Origin: Cristatella mucedo
Lineage: Eukaryota > Bryozoa > Phylactolaemata > Cristatellidae
Direction: 5' to 3'
NCBI GenBank assembly: GCA_009760855.2
Contig: WPIO01000004.1
Location: 3,720,001 to 3,782,000 of the forward strand
Length of the DNA stretch: 62,000 nucleotides
The notes below the pieces were generated by a model. The model saw nothing but the letters and a program-made list of their open reading frames with translations. It searched no databases and was not told where the DNA came from. This document shows positions 37,001 through 48,894 of this stretch, piece after piece (the stretch's first letter is position 1; each line of letters begins with the position of its first letter). Both the position numbers and the translations under genes were made by a program.

Positions 37001-40000
37001 CTTGTACAAGCCTTTCTCACCGGTGTCTCGTAAATGCTGAGAGTGTCAGGTGTCATCCTGGCAAAGTATTGCCCATCTGCACTCCATCTAAAAAGCAATT
37101 GGAGACAGCAATCACATTAATACAAGTTGCCGCCAGGACACACTCGATGAGTGCTACACAAACCATCCAGCTCAAGGATAAAACATGCATGCAGAGCAAA
37201 GATAAGCAAAACACACAGATACAAAATACAGATACAGGCGAACCACAAAAAAAGATCAGCCGATGCCGATCCAGCATGGCAGCCGTTGTGCATGCATTTA
37301 ACCTGAATACAGGCCAGCCAGACGAGCTGTCACACTGAAAGCCACGGCGCTTAAGACCACTCCTCATGTCCCACACGATGACGCTTTCTTGGCTGTCCTT
37401 TGAAGTAACCATAGGGCTGAAGGTCACGACGAAACTGAAATGAACAACATTTCCCATAGCTAGATTCGAATATTGGCTGGTCAAAGCACTGAATGCACTG
37501 AGCCAACCTATACGTAGGTGGCAGCACTAAAGGGGAACACAAGCAGCTACGGCCACGACCAGGCTGAAAAGTGGGTTGACAAAAGCACACAAGGTGACTA
37601 AAAAACGAGAAGATGCTAAAAGTCAACACGTTACGTGAAAATGGACACCACGGAGCGTATAGTCACACTAATACGCCACAGAAAAAAATAAGCCACACAA
37701 ACAGAAATGCTCGGTAAAGATTGCATTCCAACTATTGGCACATCGCGGCAGAGAAGAATACAGTGCTCTGCCACTTCGGATGAAGACATATTTACATGCA
37801 CAGACTTTCCTGGCAGCTACCTATCCTAAAATAATCTTACCGTTCACATGGCGAAAAGTCGATAAGCTGAACACCAGGATGATTAAACCGGACAATCTGC
37901 TTGAATTGTTCACCACCCCAAAGGGCTATGCCTTTTTGATGCATCGTTGCAAGGTATGTGCCTTGGGGTGACCATTTAACGTAGGTTTCAGTCCAACGCT
38001 GCAAAAAGACGTAATCGATTCATTTGCCAAAGCCACCGGTTCTCCAACTTGCTATCACAGCGCAGAGCAAGCAGCCAGCACGCAACCAGATAGCGATTAG
38101 CCTGAGCCGGCTACTTCTAGCCCAACCGGTGTTATGAACTGCTATTTAGACGATCGATTAGTTAAAGAAAAAACTGGAGGCATGCTGCACCTTAGGCTAT
38201 TTGTGACCCCCATTAATTTCAATGAAGCATAGAGCAACAGCATCCTAGAAGATACCGATGCAACTGGAATGCGAGGTTCGTCAGGCAAATTAGTTTTAAG
38301 AATTAAGCAAAAAATGTATTAATAATAATAATAATAATAATAATTTGTATAGCACCACCGAGAACTTAATCTCTTGCTAGGCTCTTTTTAACATTTACTG
38401 TAAAGGAAGTAGGACAGTATGGTTAGTGGTAACATGTACAGTGTCAGCATGCATAAGCACAAAGGAAATTTATAAGAACTCAGTTGAATGCTGCAAGAAA
38501 CAGGTGCACTTTTAGCTTCTTTTTTAACTGTCGCAAAGTCGGGGGACGTCGTGACGTCCGTCGGGAGTTAGTTCCGAGCTTGGGCAGTACGGACAAAAGA
38601 AGGCACGATTGGTCCAAGGTTTAAGGTTAGTTGGTTCGAGGCACAGCTAAAAAACTCAAGTTGGAATAGCAGGTAGTACGATATCCAGCCTGATTGAGGA
38701 GTAGCTCTGCTAGGTAAGCTGGAGTATGACAACGAAGGGCATGATTGGAAGCCGGCGCATGTCAGCAAGATATATTGTAATGTATCAACCATGCCATTCA
38801 CGACTGACAAGCCTTGCAGCTGAGTATTTCACTAAATGTACGAGCCTAATTGTACAGGCTCGACGACCTTCAAGCAGCGAGTTAAAGAAGTCGAGACTAG
38901 ATGTCAAAAATGCACGAACCAACTTGAATGTAGTATCCTTAACTAAGCAGGTCCAAAGTTTTGCAAAGTTATGTAGCTGAAAGTAGGCAGACTTGACTGT
39001 GGAGCTGAAGTGGTCGTCTAGTGAAATGTTACTTTGGAAAAGAATACCCTGATTTCGTACAGATGCTAGAAGAGATATGCTGGCGCAGCCAAAATTGAGG
39101 GCTATGCTTTCCAATTTCTGAGACACTAACTTAGTCCATAGCTAGCAAGTTGGTTTTATCTTCATTCAATTTGAGAAAGTTTGAAAGTTTTGAAAGTTTG
39201 AGAAAGACAAGTTGAGTTCTTCTGGTGTAGTATTGCATTCCCAACGATCGGCCTGCCCAACGACAGCCTTTTTGAAAGGCACCGGGACAAGACCTGAGGC
39301 TAAGAATGTACTTATTATGTAAGTTATGCATCAGGCAGCAGCATTATGTTAGTTATGCACGGCAGAAGCAGCCTTATGCATTGCATAAAGAGAACAGTGG
39401 CTATAGGTCTGGCAGTCTTCCCGGGTAATGAAGCTAATGATGAGTTCATTAGTAGAATGCCTACATTGAGGTGCTTCAAGGAATTAAGAAATAATAATAA
39501 TAATACTAATAATAACGCACTTGACAAAGCGTCCTCAGAGAACTTAAATCTCTTTCTAGGCGCTTTACATTTGCTGCAAAGGGAAACGCGATTGAATGGT
39601 GAGTAATATCATGCTTGATAAACAACATGAATAACATGGTTAGGAGTGACATGCACAATGTCAGCATGCTTAAGCACATGAAGGACGAATCACAGGGACT
39701 CACTAAATGCTGTCATAAATAAGTGTTTTTAAGTTCTTTTTAAATGTCCTTAAGTCAGGGGATGTTCTGACGCAAGTCGGGAGTGAGTTCCAGGCTTTGG
39801 GAGCATACGAACTAAATGCAAGGTCTCCAAAGGACTTGGACTTGGTTTGTATTGGTAAACTGTTACATTCCGAAAAGTGAGTGGTACGATTCATGACCTG
39901 GTGGGGAGTAGATCTTAGAGATAGGCTGAAGCCAAAGAATGAAGTGACCTAAAAGTGAGCGACAAAACCTTGAAGTCAATCCGTTGCTTGACTGGGAGCC

Positions 40001-43000
40001 AGTGCAGGTCGGCGAGAAGTGGTGTAATGTGGCAACTGCGACGCTCACAACCGACAAGCCTAGATGCAGAGTTTTGCACCAGCTGTAATCGTTTGATTGC
40101 ACATGCCGGTAGGCCAGCAAGCAGTAAGTTACAGAAGTCAAGACGGGATGTCACAAATGCATGGACCAACGTAGACGTGGTATCCTTATCTAAAAAAGCC
40201 CGAATTTTAGCAATGCTATGTAGCTGAAAGTAGGCAGACTTGATTGTGGAGCTGATGTGGTCGTCTAACGAAAGGTCACTTAGGAACATTACACCTAGAT
40301 TTCGAGCTGATTCAACAGCAGATATGCTGGCAGAGCCAATTTTGAGCATTAGCCTTTCCAATCTCTGAATCACACTAGGTTTGCCCATAACTAGTAAGTT
40401 AGTTTTATCATCGTTTAGTTTAAGAAAACTTGCTGCCATCCATGTGCAGATGTCATAAATACATCCAGCAAGAGAGTTAAGAGAATTCGAGGTGCTCGAA
40501 GGCTGGGAGGGATTAAAGCAAATATACAACTGAGCATCATCCACATAGACGTGAAAGCCTAAATTGCTGGGTTGGTCCAGTGGTTAAGGTGCTCGCCCCG
40601 ACTAAGGTCTGGCTGAGGTCGTGGGCTCGAGCCCTGAGGCATACGTGAAGCGCCTGAATAGAGATTTAGTTCTCTTGGGGGCGCTATAAAAATGAATTAT
40701 ATTTATTGTACTTGGCAATCACATCAGCAAGGAGAGGATTCCAGTGGGAAGCTTACTGAAGGAGAGGAGACCAGTAGGGGTGTTGTTGGCCTTAAGGATG
40801 GACTCTCTGATCTCAATAATCTTGCCGACAAAAAACTACAGAAGCGTTCTACTAAATCACCACAAGGAACAGTAGGTATGTCAAGGCCGATGAATAAAGA
40901 CCGGTTTGCACTTTTCAGCACCAACCGACCTTGGGATTGAAGTCGGATTGATACGTCGATTCCCTCGATACAGGTTATTAATAAAGGTAAATAAACTATG
41001 CGCTTATGTAAATTTTTTAGACGGTGCCTACTCGAGGCGATCTTGACGGGTTCTGGGACACATTTATCTCGACAAAAGCAAAACTAGTGGGGGTGGTAGA
41101 TATTATTAATACAGTACAATGACAAATATCATACACACATGAAGTGAATGAATTTGCTGCGATAGTGTCAAGCAGCCCATTTAAAAACAATAATAATACA
41201 CTTGATAAAGCACCCTCAGAGAACTCAAATCTTTTTCTAGGCACTTTAAATCTGCTGCAAAGGAAGGCAAAGGGCCCTATCAGTGTATGATCAGGAAGCA
41301 GTGATTCAAAATGTCCCCTGGGAAGCACACTCCAGCTGATACCAATATTGGTTTATCACAAGCTCTGCCCGATGCTAAAACTTAAGATGAAGGGGCAAGA
41401 GGATAATACAAACTTGAATGAAGTGGAAGTTCATCTGGTGCATTATGGCTGGCCATTCAGCTGCCATAACTGTTCTTGGATGTATCCATAACAGAACTGG
41501 TAGAATCCGTGCTTGGTCGGCTACATAATAAAACTGGCCGATTCGACCAATCCCATAGATGTACCTCCATCCAGCCATTCCTGGTTTAGATATAAGTGTT
41601 AGTATAGCGCTCATCAAGCACATTCGGTAACTTGTATTAATGTGATGGCTGTCTCCTCTTGCCTTTCAGACTGAGTGCAGATGGGATATACTTTGCCAAG
41701 ATGACACTGGACACTCACAGCGTTTACAAGACACCGGTGAGAGGGCCTTGAAGGATCAAATTTCTTTGCTGAGCCGGCCATGAGCCTGCCAATATCCTCA
41801 GGTAGCTTAAGAAGTACAGTAATGAAATACAGCCGCCATGATCCCCCATATTTAGGTCTAGACATAGCCGCTAATAATAATAATGCGTTTGATCAAGCGC
41901 CCTCAGAGAACTCAATCTCTCTCTAGGCGCTTTACATTTGCTGCAAAGAAAAATGCAATTGAATGGTAGGAACCGGCACAGGAAAACAAGAGAAATCGAC
42001 AGTATAAACCCAGCTTATACAGGGAGTAGAAGAGCTACGGCAGACGATTATGTCAGCTAACCTGCTGATTGATTAGCCAGTGCATCTTGTTACAGCTGAA
42101 AAGCTGAAGCACTGGCAGCTGCTTCAGCTGTACACAACTTGTGAGTTTTGTTGAGCAGCAGATGACGGCTACAGGCCCACCAAGATTCAGAATGCAGGCC
42201 AAAAGACAGGGTATGCATTTGACAAGTTGCCAAGTTTGAAAACCATAACATTAAATGGTGCAAGCCACCAAGGCTAACACAGACGTTTGGGAACTCCCAT
42301 CTGTAATATTAATGACAAAGAGCCCATGTTTTGCTGTCCTAAAGATGCGCTGAGTCCAAGCAAGGTACAAGGATGTCAGTGCTGGAGCAATACTTGGTTC
42401 CTCAAGGAATAATGGCACAGTCTCTTGACTTCAAAAGTAACGGTCACTAAGCAAACAGGTATACGAGCATTTGGTGTAAACAGCTTTCAAGCAGTAAAGA
42501 CAGTGCAAGCTTGATGGATTGGGATGGATAAAAATGCAACCTTCCACTGTCAAAACCGACTTCCAACTAGTTATGCAAAGTGGCACACGGAAAGACGAAA
42601 GCCGTGCTGGTCAGTGTTTGTTGGAATGATGGTAACAGCAAGTGCCAATGTATCTCCAATGCAGCAGTGCAGTAATGTTAATAACAAACAAATGCATAGC
42701 ACCTTAACAAAACTAGAGCATGTCAAGAGAAAAACACTTTTTTCCCAAGCAGTTTAGGTGTGCTAGAAAGAAAGCATATGAATGGATCGATGACAACAAA
42801 TATAGTTTTATTACCAAACAGTTGAGACTCCCTTTACAGCGTATGAAAAGATTTAGTTCTCTCAGCATGCCACACACATGTCTTATGATTGATAATATTA
42901 TTCCAACATGCACAAGCACATAAAGGATAACTCAAACGGATGAAGCACAGGCTGTGACAAACAGGAGGGTTTTTAGCTCCAACACGAATGTAAGACAAGT

Positions 43001-46000
43001 CAGGGATGTCATTATGTCAGCAGGGAGTGGGCTCCAATATTTAGGAGCATAGGAACAAAAAGTACGACAAAAGGATTTTAGGTTCGTCACGTGCTTCCTT
43101 AGCAGCAATTGTAAAGCACCTAGAAAAAGATTGAGTTCTCCGAGGGGGCTTTATAGAACGTATTATTGCTGCCACAGGCACAGCCAAACAACTCGAGTCA
43201 AAGCAGTAGTGGTACGACTGAAGCCTGGTTGGGAGTGGTTCAGATAGGTGAGCTGGAGCAAGAGAATGAATAACCTTAGAAATGGGTGGCAGAAACATTA
43301 AAAAGGCGATACACTGCATGATGGGAAGCAAGGGGAGGTCGGTGAGAAGTGGTGCAATTCGGCAACTGCGATGTTCACGACCGACAAGCCTGGCTGCAGA
43401 ATTTTGCACCAACTGCAAACAACTTATCGCACAGGCAGAAAGAGGTGTGCGTATTGCACGAGGCTAGATGTGACGTCACATGCATGAACCAGAGCTACGA
43501 ATTTATGCATAACTATGACTACCTACTGTCACAGTTTGCAATGTCAATGGCCTAATTGCAAGAGCCTAACTAGCCAACTAACACCACAACAAATCAAACA
43601 GCCACAGCAGATAAGTGAATGGACATACTGTCGGGCAGCACATTACAAACTGGAAGTATCACGAAACATACCGGGCGCTCTTGGACGATCAACGGCTCAG
43701 GTGCAGCGTTCAGAACAATCATTGTTTTTTCACCTCCTTCATAGATGACACTGAACAGATCATGGCAGTCTTTATTAAGTAGCCAGTGGCGAAGATTGCC
43801 CTGGAAAAAAGAAGCACTTTCCCAATAAAACTGCTATGATGGTGGAGAATGAAAGACCGGATCAGAGGCAGCTCCACAACTTAGATGATAATCAACAAAT
43901 AAGGTGCAACACCACTGTAGCAAGATCATTCAATGATATGCCAATGCCATAACTTTTGCAGCATTGCGACTTGACAAAGACAGGCCAGAATTACCGATGT
44001 AGGCAGGTAAAGGATACCAGGTCGTTGACGTTTGTATTACAAAATTGCAATTAGGGCAGGAAAAATAAAGTCACAATCGGAAAAGAACCAGTAGTGCTAC
44101 AAAAGTGGTAGCAAAGGTGTGTACTCTAGATATACCGTATTAACAATGCTAATATGCCCATACATCAAGAACTAAATAATGGTAAAATATGTTTCAATTT
44201 AACAAAAGATTATTAAGCTTGTCAGCTTTAGCCCAAGCATCGCAATTGACAATCCAGTAGACTAGTTAAGAGTTTTGAAAAAGCTGTAAATATACCGAAG
44301 TTATCACCTCTCAGAAAGAATGCTTGAATATCCAACTGGCGAAGCCAACAGAAATTCGGGATGTAATAGAGGGCTTTTGGGGTATAATGAAGATATTCTC
44401 AGTTGACGATGCCCATTTTTTGTGGTGCTCTATGACAGCCAGAAGAGTGAAACTCTTATCGTAAAAGAAAACGAGTATCTTTGCCGAGACCCGTTAATAT
44501 GAAGCTCGGAATTGCAGTGATGACCACACAATACATCGTGAAGAAGCTGCAGACGAAGGAATCCAGAACTGACGGACTGGCAGTGACGAACAAGGGCATA
44601 TGCCACAATCAGAGAAAACAGGAAAATTAAGAACTTGGCAGAGTTGTCTTCCCATCTATAAAAGTACAAACAATCTGCAGTAGATGCCATTACTGTTTGG
44701 CTCCTCACCAGCGGAGGCAGCTATGATCCGGAAACAGTGATGTTTGGCTTAGTCAATGTGATATACAACACCGAGTTTTGCTGGGTCTAGCAGTAATATT
44801 GTCAATGCAATCAATATTGTTCTTATTCAGCTTATTCCATTCAGATTAGCATTAGATCCAAAGGTAGGTGCACGGCCAATCGCCTATAGATGATCTCCAT
44901 GCATTAGGAACTGCAAAGCAAAATATTTCATAGCAAAGAATTTCAAAAGCTCTTACTACAGACATCAATACGGATCTCTGCATTGCTACTGCAAGCCGAA
45001 AAAACTTGAAGAAGCTGGAAGACCAGCTGAAAAGGTTTTGCAATGGTTGCTAGAACGCTACACAAATTAATTTAATTACAAGCTACTCAGATGGTAGCAA
45101 ATGGTCTGACACTCAAGTTGGTATAGATATATGTGAACAGGCAGTTTAAACAGGATGGCATTTTTTGAGGTTTCCTAACATTTATGATGACAAGAAGCAT
45201 AGTATTTCTGCACATTGCTCTGTAGTGCAAGGATAACACTTATGTACACCCAGTACCCATACTTCCGGGTTGGCCGGGTGTAGCTAAAACTGCGGGTAAC
45301 AGAAGTTGGTATAGGTATATGTGATCTACTCCGGTAGAATAAAAGCCAGCTATTAAATGCAATAAAACCCATAGCCGTAAAGAGAGAACACATGTCAAGC
45401 CCGGCTATGACGTGACTGGGGTAAATGCTTTGTTCTTGCCCTCTGTCTTCAACTCCAGTTACTTAAAAGCTGAAGGGACATCCATCCCTTCCTTGCTTTG
45501 TTGTGTCCCTTGCACTTTTAGCACCGGATCTTCTAATGGGAACGAGCCAAAGATGACCGTCTAATGGTAGGACAACCAAAAAAAGAAGCCTAGCATTCTA
45601 CTGAGGTCACACCCAGCATGAAATCCCAACAGAAAACCACAGCTATCAAACTGAAAAGGCAGACACTGCTTAAAAATAAAAAGGTTCAGCTGAGCAGCAA
45701 CATAAGGATGCAGAGAGCCAATCAAGTTAAGTATGAACATCACTGTCAACAGTAAGTTGTCGAATGCCGTTCGGTGCGCACCTACCCGCAATAAGTAGGC
45801 GGCCACAAAATTAGCGTTTCTAGCACTGACCTACTTACCGTTACTAAGGGGGTCACGAGTCCTCGGCGTGAATTGGAAAGAGACACGCAAATAGGCAAGG
45901 ACGCACACTGCGACCAAGCCGTCATTCGACAGCAGAAAGATACATAAGCACGTTCAAAGGAAAATTGTTAGTGAAGAAATAATTCCCAACATCATCATGA

Positions 46001-48856
46001 GAAGAAACAAGGGCACGAAACATACCTAACGGCAAATACCGAATTGTGCTCTGCTGAGATAAATTACATAATCAGGTACTGAAAATTTCTAAAAAGACAA
46101 AATATGAAGATCAAGCTTATTTACCACATCCTTATATGGCTGTGGCTTTGGTGGCTCCCATTCCTCGGGCACACCAGTGTATCTATGAATAAGAAAATAA
46201 AAATATCCAGTCTTGTATAGTGTCTCAAAGGCTGAGCTTGCCAGCAGGTCAGTAAAGCAACTGTACAAGGCATTCCTACCTGTCAAAATCTGAGAAAAGA
46301 TTGACGACGAAGGTATGCTGCTTGTCCAGCTTGTAACCATTTGTAGTTTTAACTGCTTCAACAGCATGATCAGGATGTGAGTACTCCAGAAACATATACC
46401 TAGAAGCAAATCAAGTTAAGTTAGCAAATCAAGTTAAGATACTACATGCAGACTTCTGTTTCCTGGCAACTGACTTATGAAGTGGGAACGAATGGTGTTT
46501 CCAAGCATGTGCTATGACTGGTCAGAGAGCGGTGGCACACAGACTTTGCCAACGACGTAGCAAGCCTTTTTTCAATATTCAAATTACTGACCATAGCATG
46601 CCCAAACAGCCATCAAACGGGTTATCGAATGTTAACAGCTTGTAAATAAGGGTTTTTGTTGACAGAAACCTAATTTTGCAAGACGTTCAAATGCACAAGA
46701 AGGAAAAAGTGCCTGACCACCATATTCTAGTATCAGATGCTATTTACCTCAGTTAGACCTAGGATCAGCAGGTGAGCTCTCATACAATTTGAATTGCTCC
46801 ATTGACAATATTACACAGTAATCAATAATAACAACAACAATAATACAGCACACCCACCTAAAGGTCCTGTCACTCACCAAAGTCTCTTAATTTTCATGCT
46901 CCGAAAAGACTTAGTTCTGAGGCTTCATAAAGTAGCAGCCACTCTTCTTACTCAAGTTGTTTAGCTATGTCTCTAACCGATATCCTTTGGAGACCAAGCC
47001 TAGATTTCATATGCCCCAAAGGCCCGGATCCCGCTCCCGACTGACGTCATCAAAGTGCCCTGCTGTCGACACTCAACAAAAAAATTGAAAATGAAAGCTA
47101 AAAACACCTGTTCATCACAGCATTTGCTCCATCCGTCTGTGTGTATTGTGCTAGATTTTTTAAAGTTCTTTTAAGGTGCTATACAAATATTGCATTTTTA
47201 TTATCACCACATCAAAAGACATTTCTAAGTTGTCAATTGTAAAATATCATTGCTGCCTAACAAGGACTCTCAGACGTAACTTTCAAGATCTGACTTCTAC
47301 TGTTAAGATATTCTGTACATGCAAACACGGCCACCTAAGTCTAGATTTTGATTTCACATTTTTTTTTTATATATCCAACGATGCTAACAAGGTCAATGAC
47401 TAACGAAACTTGGGCCTATGAAAGACCTGAAGCTGACAATCAACACTAGCTAAGGGCTTCTTAGCCATGCAGCCCTAGAACAAGTTGCACTAGTTTGCAG
47501 TCACACATCAATCAGCATAAGCATAGGCAGGAAATCTATGGGAGCTGAACCTTATATATAATATAGTTCATTTGTATAACGCCCTAAGAGAACTTAGTCT
47601 CTATTCAGGCGCTTCACATACGCCATGGGGCTCGAACCCACGACCTCGGTCAGACCTTGGTCGGGGCGAGTACCTTAAATACTAAATCAAACCAGTGAGC
47701 CGTGATGGCACACTAGGTAAGGCGGTTGCATTTCACGACCTCGGGTCCCGAAGTTGTGGGTTTGCATCTTGAAGCAGGCAATTCGTTATTGCCACTGCAA
47801 GTGGTGGTGATAGCCGTCAAGACTTTTTGGCGTTATACAAAAGAGGCTGTTAAATCGGCATTTTTTTAAACTTTCCCATGCGGCCCAAGCATAGCTCTGC
47901 TCATTCGGGGCATCGGCAACGTGGTTACCACTCACCCTACCATTGAAACCGAACTCCATTGACTATTCATACGGTTCAAAGTGGCTCAACTAAGCTCTAC
48001 CAGAATCAACTGCAGCAACCACAACCAAAGGACTTGCAAGTACAATAAATTGGCCAGCCAAAGCACACACTTCAAGAGTTCACCACACATGCGGGTTTCA
48101 GGCGGTACAGCTGGCTTCTTATTTAGTTCTTGGAAATTGGCTTGGTCCAGAATAAGCAGAGGAGACCTTGAAGTTGCCGGGTCAGCCAACGATAGGAAGG
48201 CTAAGAGACATGTCATGTCAGGCAGCCAGGACACCAGACACACCCTTTCCTGTCAGTCTGAGAGGAACGAGACCTGGGCCTTGTGGTCCCCTTTTTTGCA
48301 TAAAGGTTCCAGCTAACATTATTATCTTTAAATATGTTAGGATAGGTCATTAATCAGGTACGACAACTATAGCACCGCTAGGGCAACGAGGATAAAGCAG
48401 GCATTAGGCTTGACATTTCTGTTCTTTAGTAACCAAGCAAGCAAGTTCCACCTCTAGTTTTAGAGCTAGTCACTCTAGATTCCATTGCTTCGGATGTATA
48501 ACGACTTTCTAAGGAATGCAGACTCAGATAAAGTCTATCTGCTTGTTTTGCTTGATCTTTCGGCAGCATTCGATACTATTGATCACCCAGTCCTTGAGGG
48601 CTTCTCATCTCGCCTAGGCATCACTGGCACTGCACTGCAATGGTTCAGATCATATATATCTCAGCAGGAGACTCCCGAGTATTGATGTAAAGGAATAAAG
48701 GTAATCCGAGGAGCAACTGAAGTATGGGGTACCTCAGGGCCCTCTGCTTAGTCTGCTTCTCTTCACAGTTTATACTCTCCCTCTTGCCGAAGTGATCGCC
48801 AAGCACAATCTAGGCTTTCCTTTCAATGCAGGCGACACTCAGGTGTACCTTTGCTT

Positions 48857-48894
<38 letters not shown>

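Noticed and set aside
44430-44708. 92-codon minus-strand frame in eIF3b intron 4
   Set aside because: Hydrophobic but without homology, start context or splice signals; it lies entirely within an intron of a well-resolved gene.
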